A DNA stretch of 64,000 bases from Actinoplanes sp. SE50/110 (GTDB lineage Bacteria; Actinomycetota; Actinomycetes; Mycobacteriales; Micromonosporaceae), in the NCBI RefSeq assembly GCF_900119315.1, contig NZ_LT827010.1, positions 696,501-760,500 of the forward strand. Reading direction: 5' to 3'. Both the position numbers and the translations under genes were made by a program. Below are positions 26,614 through 35,202 of the stretch, piece by piece. Every line of letters starts with the position of its first letter. The stretch's first letter is position 1. The notes under the pieces are model-generated. The model saw nothing but the letters and a program-made list of their open reading frames with translations, made no database searches and had not been told where the DNA came from.

Positions 26614-27297
26614 CTAAAGAAGTCCCGCAAACCTTCCCGCCGCTCGCATCTGCCATTCGAAGAAGCCCCTCCGGTCGTCTTCGATGGTGTTGTTGAGCTG
26701 CCCGAAGAGTTCCGCGCTGACCGCCCCGCACAAATGCACGAAGCCATACATCACCGCCCCCACCAGATGCGCCGGCGCATCCGGGTTGATCTGCGCCGCG
26801 ACCGCCGCCATCTCCTCCCCGAAGCGCCCTTCCGGCTGCGCCGGAACCTCCCCGAGCCGCCCCTGCGCCAGTGCCATCTGTGTCGTCGCGGCGAGCGCGA
26901 AGATCACCCGGGTGGCCGGCACGACGGTGTCCTGCGGCGCCTGATACCCCGGCACCGGGCTGCCGTAGATCAGCGCCCACTGGTGCGGATTCGCCACCGC
27001 CCAGTCCCGCACCGCGTGCCCGATCGCCACCCACCTGCGCATCGGGTCGTCGGTCGTTTCGGCGGCCTGTTCCGCCGCCGCCCCCACCGCGTCGTAGGCG
27101 TCGATGATCATCGCGGTGAGCAGTTCGTCGCGGCTGGCGAAGTAGCGGTAGACCGCGGACGACGCCATGCCCAGGTCCCGGGCGACGGCCCGTAACGACA
27201 GGTTGGCGCCATCGGTTGCCAGGTGACGCTGAGCCACCTGTTTGATCTCTTCGGTCATCTCGGCCCGGACGCGGGCCCGCAGGTTGGCGGCCTTCAT
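26614..27297 (-). CDS. TetR-family regulator
   Basis: A 227-aa regulator. The HTH reads SLRAVARDLGMASSAVYRYFASRDELL, and the C-terminal part with WVAIGHAVRDWAVANPHQWALIYGSPVPGY is of the WHG-type TetR ligand domain. The ATG at 27297 (MKAANLRARV) is preferred over the frame end at 27336 because an operator overlaps the latter. The epimerase gene diverges 101 bp away and twin palindromes lie between them, so it most likely represses itself and the epimerase. Confidence 0.93.
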   Translation of the reverse strand: MKAANLRARVRAEMTEEIKQVAQRHLATDGANLSLRAVARDLGMASSAVYRYFASRDELLTAMIIDAYDAVGAAAEQAAETTDDPMRRWVAIGHAVRDWAVANPHQWALIYGSPVPGYQAPQDTVVPATRVIFALAATTQMALAQGRLGEVPAQPEGRFGEEMAAVAAQINPDAPAHLVGAVMYGFVHLCGAVSAELFGQLNNTIEDDRRGFFEWQMRAAGRFAGLL

Positions 27298-27318
27298 GGG
27301 AGCCAGTGTGCCACAACG

Positions 27319-27384
27319 AGAGCAGTGCTCTTGCATGGTTGCGGGAGATGTGTCATCGTTGTTCTCGACAGAGAGCGGTGCTCA
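27319..27384. promoter_or_regulatory. Twin TetR operators between divergent genes
   Basis: AGAGCAGTGCTCT (27319-27331) and AGAGCGGTGCTCA (27372-27384) are near-perfect copies of one odd palindrome, 53 bp apart (about five helical turns). They are the only such palindromes in the 101-bp gap between the TetR and epimerase genes. The second sits just before the epimerase ribosome-binding site AAAGGAG. Confidence 0.75.
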
Positions 27385-27398
27385 CAAAGGAGAACGAC

Positions 27399-28322
27399 AT
27401 GCACGTCATCATCGGTTCCGGTCCGATCGGCGCGAACGTCGCCCGCCTCCTGGCCGACCGGGGCGAGCGGGTGCGGATCGTGACGCGCAGCGGCAGCGGG
27501 CCGGAGCATGCGCTGATCGAGCGGGTCGCCGGTGACGCCGCCGACGCGCAGCGGTTGACCGAGCTGGCCCGCGGCGCCGAGGTCGTCTACAACTGCGCCA
27601 ACCCGAAATACACCGAGTGGGCGGACAAGTGGCCGCCGATGAACCACGCCATGATCGAGGCCGCCCGGGCCGCCGACGCGGTCTACGCGATCACCGGGAA
27701 TCTGTACGGCTACGGCCCGCAGCCCGGCGGCGTGATGACCGAGGACACTCCGCTGGCCGCCACCGGGCGCAAGGGCCGGATCAGGGCCAGGATGTGGCAG
27801 GACGCGCTGGCCAGCGGCGTCCGCACGGTCGAGGCGCGCGCCTCGGACTACGTCGGGGCCGGCGCCGTCAGCACCATCTCCGCGGTGCTGCTGCCGGCGA
27901 TCAACAAGGGCCGGGCGGCGATGGCGCCGGGCGACCCGGAGGCGCCGCACACCTTCACCTACACCGGTGACATGGCCCGCACGCTGGTCACCCTGGCCCG
28001 CGACGAGCGCGCCTGGGGCAAGCCGTGGCACGTCCCGTCCGGCCCGGCGATCAGCATGCGCGAGCTGGCCGACCGGTACTGCGACGCGGCCGGGGTGCCC
28101 CGGGTCAAGGTCAAGGGCCTGCCGCGGTTCGTGATGCGCACGGCCGGCCTGGTGGTGCCGATCGCCCGAGAGCTGGCCGAGATGGACTACCAGTTCTACG
28201 CGCCGTTCCACATGGACAGCTCGCGCACCCAGCGCACCTTCGGCCTCACCCCGACCGACCTGGACGTGGCGCTGCGCGAGACCGCGGCCGCGGCCGAGGC
28301 GACCGCCGCCCGCCGGATGTGA
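27399..28322 (+). CDS. NAD(P)-dependent epimerase/dehydratase-like protein
   Basis: A 307-aa Rossmann protein of the extended/atypical SDR type. The cofactor motif is IIGSGPIGANVA at the N-terminus. Residues such as GNLYGYG correspond to the epimerase active-site region, but a plain YxxxK is not seen (ITGNLYGYGPQPGG), so oxidoreductase activity is uncertain; NmrA-like reductases look similar. AAAGGAG lies 6 bases before the ATG. Control is probably by the divergent TetR protein. Confidence 0.85.
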   Translation: MHVIIGSGPIGANVARLLADRGERVRIVTRSGSGPEHALIERVAGDAADAQRLTELARGAEVVYNCANPKYTEWADKWPPMNHAMIEAARAADAVYAITGNLYGYGPQPGGVMTEDTPLAATGRKGRIRARMWQDALASGVRTVEARASDYVGAGAVSTISAVLLPAINKGRAAMAPGDPEAPHTFTYTGDMARTLVTLARDERAWGKPWHVPSGPAISMRELADRYCDAAGVPRVKVKGLPRFVMRTAGLVVPIARELAEMDYQFYAPFHMDSSRTQRTFGLTPTDLDVALRETAAAAEATAARRM

Positions 28323-28323
28323 G

Positions 28324-29715
28324 TCAGAGCAGCAGCCCGACCCCGCCCCGGCGCGGGTCACCGGCGACCCCGGCCTGGCCCACCGCGGTCACCCCGCCGA
28401 AGTAGTGGTTGAGCTCGGGCCACTCGACCACGTGCCACCCGGCCTCCCGCAGCGTCGCCAGCTCGGCCGGCGGGCAGCCGTTCTCCGCGTGGATCGTGTC
28501 GCCCACCGCGTGGAACCGCGGCCGGGCGATCGCGTCGGCCACGTCCAGGCCGTCCACCAGGACCCCGAGCAGCGTGTCGACCAGGGCGGTGCGGATTCGC
28601 GAGGCGCCGGCCGAACCGGCCGCGACGGTCAGCGAGTCGTCCGGGCCGATCACCACCAGCGGGCACATGTAGGACGACATCCGCTGCCCCGGCACCAGTG
28701 GCTCGGTGAGCAGCTCACCCTCGCCCAGCATGGAGTTCAGGTTGATGCCCAGCCCGGGCAGCCACACCCCGGCGCCCAGCCCGAGCGTCGTGGTGACCAC
28801 GCAGGCGTTGCCGTCCGGGTCGACCACCGAGACGTTGGTGGTGTCACCCAGCCGCTGCGCCCCCAGATTGCGCAGCGCCGTGGCGACCGCGGCGGCCCGG
28901 CCCGGACGGGACAGGTCGGCCGGCAGCGCGCCGATCGTGTCCACCGTGCGGTTCAGGTCGTGCCGGGCGCAGACCCGGTAGCCGGCCAACGTGGCATGGT
29001 CGACCGCCACCTCGGCCACCCGGTAACTGCCCAGGTCGCCCGGGCCCAGCGTGCCGCCGGCCGCACGGACCGTGGCGACCAGCAGATCGGCGTACTCCCC
29101 GCCGTAGAAGACGCCCGGCCCGTCACTGGCCAGCGCGTCCATCGCGGTCGCCAGCCCGTCGTGGAAGAGCAGCTCGTCGCTCTGCAGCAGCCGGCCGCCC
29201 GGCTGGTACGGGGCCGCGCCCTCGCCGAAGGCCAGCGCCGGCGCACACGACTGCAGCGTGCGGGCGTGCGCGGCGGGCAGCAGCACCCCGGTGCGGGCCA
29301 GCCCGGCCGCCGGCGCGACCACGTCCCGCCACGGCAGCCGGCCCCAGCGGCGGTGCACCTCGCCCAGCCCGGCCGGCACCCCCGGTACCGCGACGCTGGC
29401 CCCACCGATCGAATAGATCTGCGGCAGCCCGCCGAAGAACACGTCGACCGCGACCATCGGCTCCGGCTTCCGGTCGCCGTCCAGGCCCGGCACCGCGACG
29501 AAGAAGTCCAGGCAGGTGACCTGACCGGTATGCGCGTCGAAGTAGGTGGCGAAGCCGCCACCACCCAGCCCGGTGTAGATCGTCTCGGCGACGCAGCAGG
29601 CCAGAACCGCGCCGACCGCGGCGTCGGCGGCGCTCCCGCCCGCCTCGAGAATCCGCACTCCGGTGCGGGCGGTCGCCGGATGGCTCGCGGCGACGCCGGC
29701 CGCAACGCTTCCCAT
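28324..29715 (-). CDS. Gamma-glutamyltransferase family protein
   Basis: A 463-aa Ntn-hydrolase that should self-cleave before a Thr and transfer or hydrolyse gamma-glutamyl groups. The cleavage region reads GDTTNVSVVDPDGN (usually TTHxSVVD; Asn replaces His). The large-subunit opening ASHPATARTGVRILEAGGSAADAAVG and the small-subunit glycine-rich GSAGASRIRTA are typical. No signal peptide is visible, so it may be cytosolic. Start at ATG 29715 (MGSVAAG); a TTG at 29736 is less likely. Confidence 0.9.
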   Translation of the reverse strand: MGSVAAGVAASHPATARTGVRILEAGGSAADAAVGAVLACCVAETIYTGLGGGGFATYFDAHTGQVTCLDFFVAVPGLDGDRKPEPMVAVDVFFGGLPQIYSIGGASVAVPGVPAGLGEVHRRWGRLPWRDVVAPAAGLARTGVLLPAAHARTLQSCAPALAFGEGAAPYQPGGRLLQSDELLFHDGLATAMDALASDGPGVFYGGEYADLLVATVRAAGGTLGPGDLGSYRVAEVAVDHATLAGYRVCARHDLNRTVDTIGALPADLSRPGRAAAVATALRNLGAQRLGDTTNVSVVDPDGNACVVTTTLGLGAGVWLPGLGINLNSMLGEGELLTEPLVPGQRMSSYMCPLVVIGPDDSLTVAAGSAGASRIRTALVDTLLGVLVDGLDVADAIARPRFHAVGDTIHAENGCPPAELATLREAGWHVVEWPELNHYFGGVTAVGQAGVAGDPRRGGVGLLL

Positions 29716-29745
29716 GCTGGCGAGCGTAGGCGGCAACGCCCGATC

Positions 29746-29994
29746 ATGGTTACGATGCGCGTCGATGACGCCCGCGATCCCTCTCCCGTGGTAACCCGGG
29801 CGAGTGTTCCGCCCAGGAGAGTTTTGGCTGGGTACGCGTTCGGATCCCTGGTCACCGGCGCTTTCGGCACGGTGCCCGGTTTGTTGCTTCCGCCGTATCT
29901 GACCGACACGCTGGGTGTCGCCGCGGGCGTAGCCGGCCTGCTTGTGCTATCGCCGAAGGCGTGGGACGCGCTGTCAACCCGCTGGCCCTCCTGA
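29746..29994 (+). pseudogene. Stump of an MFS (GPH-type sugar:cation symporter-like) transporter
   Basis: The frame encodes about 82 residues ending RWPS-stop. It contains the first one and a half membrane helices of an MFS_2/GPH carrier (GYAFGSLVTGAFGTVPGLL, YLTDTLGVAAGVAGLLVLSPKAWDAL). After AWDAL the family expects VNPLAG; one missing base just there gives STRWPS, while the +1 frame still reads VNPLA. No later helices exist in the 75 bp before the Fic gene, so about 1.1 kb of transporter has been lost. Confidence 0.8.
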
Positions 29995-30034
29995 CTAGGT
30001 TTCCCAGCATCCTCCAGCGTCCTGACGGGTCTTC

Positions 30035-30063
30035 TTGACGCAATGTCTGCGTCATTGTTTGAT
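30035..30063 (+). promoter_or_regulatory. Leaderless promoter with palindrome for the Fic gene
   Basis: TTGACG (30035-30040), 17 bp, then TTTGAT (30058-30063), 6 bases before the GTG start: a strong leaderless promoter. GACGCA-N5-TGCGTC (30037-30053) is an inverted repeat inside the spacer and -35, a likely operator. The region is much more AT-rich than its surroundings. Confidence 0.65.
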
Positions 30064-30069
30064 TGAATC

Positions 30070-31218
30070 GTGCTCTACCCGACTCCCGCTCTTGAACCCG
30101 CTGACCAGGCGGTCCTCGCCGAGGTCGACGTGATGCGCGAAAGACTTCGCCATCAGATTCAGTCGCGGCCTTCCAAGTGGGAACAGGGACTCCGCAAATT
30201 TCTCACCGCGGACGCGGTCGCAGCCTCCAACTCCATCGAGGGGTTTCGCGTGTCAACGGCTGACGTCCAAGACCTCATGGACGGCGAGCGGGACGTTGAG
30301 GTGTCCGACGAGAATCGCGAGGAGACGCTTGCTTATCAGCGGATGATGACCTACGTGCAGACGCTGCACGACTTCGCCGACTTCTCCTACAGCAAGGGAC
30401 TTCTCAACGCGCTGCACTGGATGTTGCAGGGGCATCGCCATACGCCGAACAAGCCCGCGGGCCAGTGGCGTCACGGTCCCGTGTATGTCACTGCTCCAGG
30501 ACACCGCACTCGCACCCTCGCCTACACGGCACCGGATGCATCCGAGGTTCCCGGTCTGATGTCGGAACTCGTCGACTGGCTCGACACTGACGACGGCGCG
30601 CATCCGCTGATCCGGGCGGCAATGGCGCATCTCATTCTGGTTTCCATCCATCCGTGGGCGGACGGCAACGGCCGGATGTCCCGCTCACTGCAAACGCTGA
30701 TGATCGCGCGTGAGGGAGTGCTTGCTCCGGAGTTCTCCTCGATCGAGGCATGGCTCGGCCAGTCTCTGAACACGTTCGAGTACTACCGGGTACTCCAGGC
30801 CCGCGGATCTACCTACCGGCCGAACCAGGACGTCTCGCCGTGGATCAGGTGCAACCTGACGGCTTATCACCAGCAGGCGCAAATGGTGCAGGGCCAAGCC
30901 GATCTGTCGGCGACGGTGTGGGAACGACTCTTCTCCTTCGCCGGGCAGAAAGGTCTGGACGAGCGAGTCGTCTCCGCCTTGCACGACGTAGCGGTATTCG
31001 GTCGAATCCGGCGGCACCGCTACGAGCAGGCGGAAGGACTGACCCTGCAGCAGGCCCAGCGTGACCTCCGTGACCTGGCTGCGGCGGGAATGCTGGAACC
31101 GGTCGGTCGCACCCGTGCTCGCTACTACATCGAGGGCTCCAACTTCCCGCAGCAGGTGCTGGAGGACGCGCGCCGCCCGATGAGCCTCATCGACCCGTAC
31201 GAGAATGCAGTAGGTTGA
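30070..31218 (+). CDS. Fic-family AMP-transferase, class II (N-terminal inhibitory helix)
   Basis: A 382-aa Fic protein that would transfer AMP (or a related group) to a target hydroxyl. The catalytic loop [12 protein letters not shown] starts at His194. The self-inhibitory motif [S/T]xxxE[G/N] is SNSIEG with Glu57, on the N-terminal side, hence class II. A winged-helix-like C-terminal segment ([24 protein letters not shown] in part, residues 300-360) is usual for this type. Base use is less GC-biased than neighbouring genes, suggesting transfer. It ends only 4 bp before nuoB. Target unknown. Confidence 0.9.
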   Translation: MLYPTPALEPADQAVLAEVDVMRERLRHQIQSRPSKWEQGLRKFLTADAVAASNSIEGFRVSTADVQDLMDGERDVEVSDENREETLAYQRMMTYVQTLHDFADFSYSKGLLNALHWMLQGHRHTPNKPAGQWRHGPVYVTAPGHRTRTLAYTAPDASEVPGLMSELVDWLDTDDGAHPLIRAAMAHLILVSIHPWADGNGRMSRSLQTLMIAREGVLAPEFSSIEAWLGQSLNTFEYYRVLQARGSTYRPNQDVSPWIRCNLTAYHQQAQMVQGQADLSATVWERLFSFAGQKGLDERVVSALHDVAVFGRIRRHRYEQAEGLTLQQAQRDLRDLAAAGMLEPVGRTRARYYIEGSNFPQQVLEDARRPMSLIDPYENAVG

Positions 31219-31222
31219 CGAA

Positions 31223-31759
31223 ATGGCCCTTCCTGGAGTGCTCGGTGAACCCATCCGGTTCGTGCTGAACTGGGGCCGTCGGTACTCCCTCTGGGTGTTC
31301 AACTTCGGTCTCGCCTGTTGCGCGATCGAGTTCATCGCCTCCAGCATGAGCCGCCACGACTTCATGCGCCTCGGCGTCATCCCGTTCGCGCACGGTCCCC
31401 GTCAGGCCGACCTGATGGTCGTCTCCGGCACGGTCACCGACAAGATGGCCCCCGCCATCAAGCGGCTGTACGACCAGATGCCCGAGCCGAAATACGTCAT
31501 CTCGTTCGGTTCGTGCTCCAACTGCGGCGGCCCGTACTGGGACTCGTACGCGGTCACCAAAGGTGTCGACCAGATCATCCCGGTCGACGTCTACGTCCCC
31601 GGCTGCCCACCCCGCCCGGAAGCCCTGTTGCACGGCATCCTGCGCCTGCAGGAGAAGATCGCCGCCGAGCAGTCCGGCCCCGGCGGCGTCTCTCGCCCCG
31701 ACCCCCTCACCAGGACCGCCGCCGCCCTAACCGCTCCCGTGGTGGCCCCGCCGGTCTAG
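31223..31759 (+). CDS. nuoB: NADH-quinone oxidoreductase subunit B
   Basis: A 178-aa peripheral-arm subunit that holds cluster N2 of complex I. The four ligands are present: the Cys pair in LACCAIEF, then GSCSNCGG and VPGCPPRPE. No nuoA precedes it; the Fic gene ends 4 bp upstream. TAGGTT, 7 bases before the ATG, could be a -10 for a leaderless transcript inside the Fic 3' end. The C-terminal Pro/Ala tail (about 25 residues) is variable. nuoC does not follow; DUF2252 and a sigma/anti-sigma pair intervene. Confidence 0.95.
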   Translation: MALPGVLGEPIRFVLNWGRRYSLWVFNFGLACCAIEFIASSMSRHDFMRLGVIPFAHGPRQADLMVVSGTVTDKMAPAIKRLYDQMPEPKYVISFGSCSNCGGPYWDSYAVTKGVDQIIPVDVYVPGCPPRPEALLHGILRLQEKIAAEQSGPGGVSRPDPLTRTAAALTAPVVAPPV

Positions 31760-31769
31760 CGTGGGCGGC

Positions 31770-33071
31770 ATGAGTTCTGCGTCTCGTGCCGACTTCATCG
31801 TCGACGTGCTGGCTCGCGAGTTCGGCGAGCTGATGGCCATCGATCCGACGGCGTTCCGCCGCAAGTTCCGGAAGATGGCGGCTTCGCCGTTCGCGTTCTA
31901 CCGGGGGAGTGCCTCGCTGTTCTACGCCGACCAGGTCGGTGACTTCCGTGACGACAGTTATCTCGACGAGCGGACCAGCCGGGTGTGGATCCACGGCGAT
32001 CTGCACGCGGAGAATTTCGGCACCTACATGAACTCGTCCGGGCGGCTCGTCTTCAACGTCAACGACTTCGACGAGGCGTACGTCGGTCCGTTCTCCTGGG
32101 ATCTGAAGCGCTTCTCGGCGAGCGTCGCGCTGATCGGCTATTCGAAGGCACTCTCCGACGACAGCATCTCGGCGCTGGTCACCACGTTCGCCGAGTCGTA
32201 CCTGACCGAGCTGCGGGCGATCGCGCAGGGCGGCGACGACGCGATCGGGTCGATCACCCTGGAGAACGCGGACGGGGTGCTGCGCCGGGTGTTGCAGGAG
32301 GCGCGGCTGAACACCCGGGTGGCCCTGCTCGACGGGCAGACCACGGTCGACGACTACGAGCGCCGGTTCTCCCTGGGCGACGGCGTCTTCGAGGTGGACG
32401 AGGCCACGGTGGCCCGGGTGACGGCCGCCTTCGACCGGTATCTGGCGACGCTGCCGGACACCGGCCGGCCGATCTCCACCAACATCAAGGACATCAAGCT
32501 GCGCAAGGGCGTCGGGATCGGCTCGGCCGGGTTGCCGTCGTACAACCTGCTGCTGGAGGGGCACACCGAGGCCCTGGAGAACGACGTCATCATCTACATG
32601 AAGCAGGCCCAGGTGCCGGCGGTGGCGCGGTGGATCGACGACGAGCGGGTCCGGTCCTACTTCAAGCATCAGGGTCACCGGACCGCCGAGTCCCAGCGGG
32701 CGCTGCAGGCGCACGCCGACCCGTGGCTGGGCTACACCGAATTGGGCGGCGTCGGCCAGCTGGTCGCCGAGGTGTCGCCGTACGCCGCGGATCTGGACTG
32801 GTCGGATGTCAACGAGCCGGAGGAGCTCTCCGGGGTGATCGCCGACCTGGGCCGGGCGGTGGCCCGGATGCATTCGGTCGCCGACGACGAGTCGAGCCAC
32901 GACCTGGTCGACTTCTCGACCGAGGAGGCGATCGTCGCGGTGGTCGACAAGGACGAGAAGGGGTTCGTCGCGCACCTGGTCGACTTCGCCCACAAGTACG
33001 GTGACCAGGCCCGGGAGGACCACCAGGACTTCGTCGACGTGTTCCGCAACGGTCGCATCCCGGGCCTGTGA
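31770..33071 (+). CDS. DUF2252 family protein
   Basis: A 433-aa protein with a kinase-like (aminoglycoside phosphotransferase-type) core. WIHGDLHAENFGTY corresponds to the catalytic HxDxxxxN loop and NVNDFDEAYVGPFSWDLKRF to the metal-binding DFD region. An in-frame GTG at 31761 is possible, but ATG 31770 is nearer the family start. Phosphotransfer is inferred from fold; substrate unknown. It begins 10 bp past nuoB and may be co-transcribed with it. Confidence 0.88.
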   Translation: MSSASRADFIVDVLAREFGELMAIDPTAFRRKFRKMAASPFAFYRGSASLFYADQVGDFRDDSYLDERTSRVWIHGDLHAENFGTYMNSSGRLVFNVNDFDEAYVGPFSWDLKRFSASVALIGYSKALSDDSISALVTTFAESYLTELRAIAQGGDDAIGSITLENADGVLRRVLQEARLNTRVALLDGQTTVDDYERRFSLGDGVFEVDEATVARVTAAFDRYLATLPDTGRPISTNIKDIKLRKGVGIGSAGLPSYNLLLEGHTEALENDVIIYMKQAQVPAVARWIDDERVRSYFKHQGHRTAESQRALQAHADPWLGYTELGGVGQLVAEVSPYAADLDWSDVNEPEELSGVIADLGRAVARMHSVADDESSHDLVDFSTEEAIVAVVDKDEKGFVAHLVDFAHKYGDQAREDHQDFVDVFRNGRIPGL

Positions 33072-33075
33072 GAGA

Positions 33076-33981
33076 TCAGCGGCGTGTCACCCGGTAACCC
33101 AGGGCGCCCTGGGCCGACGCGACCGTGCTGAATTCGAAGAAACCCATCTTGCTGCCGGCCGGCATGGTCACATCGAAGTCGTGCGCTTTCCCGTCACACT
33201 CCACCACGAAGGCCTTGAGCGGGTGGAACGGTCCGGTGGCCTGTTGGTTCCCGGCCTGCCCGTGGACCGGTCCGGTGCCGATGCACGCCGCGGTGACCCG
33301 GTACGAGCCGGCTCGCACGCTGTTGTCCTGCACGCCGCTGGCGCCGTTGTCGTCGAGGAAGGTGCTCGACGCGTTGTCCCCGATCGCCTGCCTGGCCGCG
33401 GCCATCAGCTGCGCCCGGCTCTTCTCGGAGAGGTTCAGCGCCCAGCCGATCCCGACCCGGCCCAGCGCGGCCGGGTCGGACCGGGCGGCGACGGAGATCT
33501 GCTGCCGTCGCCCGGTGACCGCCACGGTGATCGCCTTCTTGTCCGGGGCCGGTCCGCAGGGTAGTTCCAGGTGCGTCTCGCCTGCCCTCAGGTCGACGGT
33601 GCCGGCCTGGCCCGCACAGGCGGCGACGAAGTCGTACTCGCCGGGCAGGACGTCGAGAGTGACCAGCGGGCCGTCGCCGGTGATCGTCCCGCCGTTGGTC
33701 TGCGGGTAATCGTGCAGGCGGATCACCCGGGCCGCGTCGAGGGCGAGGCTGTCACGTTCCGCCTGGCTCAGTGGGGCGGCCGGCTCGGCCGGCGAGGACA
33801 GCCGCAGGGGGGTGGTGAAGGCGGCCACCGCCAGAACGGCCAGGCCGATCCCGGTCACCGCGGCCGCCCGCCGCCGTCGGCGCCGGACCGTCCGGCGGGC
33901 CGCGTCAGCGCCGGGCGGCCTGATCCGCGGCAGCGTGTCGGTACGCAGGTCGGCGAAGAGCCGTTCGATCTGGTCGGCCAT
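33076..33981 (-). CDS. Putative anti-sigma/sensor membrane protein
   Basis: A 301-aa protein whose start overlaps the stop of the ECF sigma gene (TGATG). A 50-residue cytoplasmic part (MADQIERLFADLRTDTLPRIRPP) precedes one membrane helix (AAAVTGIGLAVLAVAAFTT, about residues 45-65). About 235 extracytoplasmic residues follow with six Cys and beta-rich sequence (LDVLPGEYDFVAACAGQAGTV). There is no zinc HxxxCxxC motif. The gene position and topology suggest anti-sigma or regulated target; not proven. Confidence 0.75.
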   Translation of the reverse strand: MADQIERLFADLRTDTLPRIRPPGADAARRTVRRRRRRAAAVTGIGLAVLAVAAFTTPLRLSSPAEPAAPLSQAERDSLALDAARVIRLHDYPQTNGGTITGDGPLVTLDVLPGEYDFVAACAGQAGTVDLRAGETHLELPCGPAPDKKAITVAVTGRRQQISVAARSDPAALGRVGIGWALNLSEKSRAQLMAAARQAIGDNASSTFLDDNGASGVQDNSVRAGSYRVTAACIGTGPVHGQAGNQQATGPFHPLKAFVVECDGKAHDFDVTMPAGSKMGFFEFSTVASAQGALGYRVTRR

Positions 33982-34517
33982 CACTCGCCTCCGATGGTCA
34001 GATTCAGCCGGGCGGCCATCGCCGCGCGACCTCGATGCAGCCATGACTTGACGGTTCCCTCGGCGACCCCTTCGCGGCGGGCCACCTCGGTGATCGGCAT
34101 GTCGGCCAGGTAGTGCAGGACCAGCGCCCGCCGATGAGCGCCGGGCAGCGTGGCCAGTGCCGAGATCAGCGCCACCCGGTCCGGTCCGGGACCTTCGGTG
34201 TGCAGCTCGGCGACGGTCTGCCGGCGCAGGAAGCCGATGGAGGTCCGCACCCGGCGCCAGCGGCTCACCGCCAGGTTCCAGGCGACGCGGCGGATCCACC
34301 CGACCGGATCCCCGTAGCCGGAGACCTTGCGCCACCGGGTGAACGCCCGGCAGAACGCCTCCTGCACGACGTCCTGTGCCTCCTGGCGATCGCCGAAGTA
34401 GGCGTACAACTGGACGGTCAGGTCGGCATAGTGCGCGGCGTACACCTCATCGAACGACGGCGGGTCGGGCGGCACGGCGCTCAGCCACTCCGTTCGATGC
34501 TCGTCAACTGCTGTCAC
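33981..34517 (-). CDS. ECF RNA polymerase sigma factor (SigE-like)
   Basis: A 178-aa group 4 sigma factor. Region 2 reads YAAHYADLTVQLYAYFGDRQEAQDVVQEAFCRAFTRW with the typical WIRRVAWNLAVSRWRR; region 4 is LISALATLPGAHRRALVLHYLADMPITEVARREGVAEGTVKSWLHRGRAAM. GTG start at 34517. It faces nuoC divergently with 55 bp between, and the membrane protein gene overlaps its end, so a sigma/anti-sigma unit is likely. Confidence 0.93.
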   Translation of the reverse strand: MTAVDEHRTEWLSAVPPDPPSFDEVYAAHYADLTVQLYAYFGDRQEAQDVVQEAFCRAFTRWRKVSGYGDPVGWIRRVAWNLAVSRWRRVRTSIGFLRRQTVAELHTEGPGPDRVALISALATLPGAHRRALVLHYLADMPITEVARREGVAEGTVKSWLHRGRAAMAARLNLTIGGE

Positions 34518-34572
34518 GGCGACTACACGTCCGGGCCCGGCGGGAGGTTGCAGGCCGGCCCCGGATCATAGG

Positions 34573-35202
34573 ATGGCTGCCATGACGCCCGAAGAGGTCG
34601 GAGAACGCCTCGTCCACCTGATGGAGACGGACGACCCGGGCCTGGGCGTCGTCACCGCCGGGGTGTCCGGCGGCGGTCCCGGCCATTCCCGGGCGGTGGT
34701 CGACGTCCCGGTCGCCCGCTGGTGGCACGCCGCCACGATCGCCCGCGATCCGGGTGCGCTGGGCTGCGACTTCTTCGACTGGCTGTCCGCGGTCGACGAG
34801 CTGGACGACGGCTTCGACGTGGTCGCGCACCTGTGGTCGACCCGGCGGCGGCACGGCCTGCTGCTGCGCACCCGGGTGCCGCGGGCCGACCCGGAGGTGG
34901 AGTCCCTGGTGGACCTCTATCCGGGCGCCGACTGGCACGAGCGGGAGACGTTCGAGATGTTCGGCATCGTCTTCGCCCGCCATCCGGGGCTGCGGCCGCT
35001 GCTGCTGCCGCCGGAGTTCGAGGGGCATCCGCTGCGCAAGGAGTTCGTGCTGGCCGCCCGGGTGGCCAAGCCGTGGCCGGGGGCCAAGGAGCCGGGCGAG
35101 TCGGAGCACGGCACGGCGAAGCGGGCCCCGATGCGCCCGCCGGGCGTCCCCGATCCGAGCGAGTGGGGCCCCCGCAGGACCAGGGGCGGGGAGGCCGGCT
35201 GA
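34573..35202 (+). CDS. nuoC: NADH-quinone oxidoreductase subunit C
   Basis: A 209-aa peripheral-arm subunit. The signature LYPGADWHERETFEMFGI followed by GHPLRKEF is intact. It is a stand-alone NuoC, not a NuoCD fusion: the product ends in a charged tail (RRTRGGEAG) and its TGA shares a base with the nuoH ATG. nuoD, normally next, is absent. ATG at 34573 or 34582 could start it. Confidence 0.93.
   Translation: MAAMTPEEVGERLVHLMETDDPGLGVVTAGVSGGGPGHSRAVVDVPVARWWHAATIARDPGALGCDFFDWLSAVDELDDGFDVVAHLWSTRRRHGLLLRTRVPRADPEVESLVDLYPGADWHERETFEMFGIVFARHPGLRPLLLPPEFEGHPLRKEFVLAARVAKPWPGAKEPGESEHGTAKRAPMRPPGVPDPSEWGPRRTRGGEAG

Noticed and set aside
28405..29745. Long plus-strand frame opposite the gamma-glutamyltransferase gene
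   Set aside because: Antisense of a conserved enzyme. Only its last part (29746-29994) has transporter-like sequence and was kept as a separate pseudogene.
34722..35201. N-terminal extension of nuoH
   Set aside because: This is an open frame inside nuoC; the ATG at 35202 overlaps the nuoC stop like other nuo junctions.
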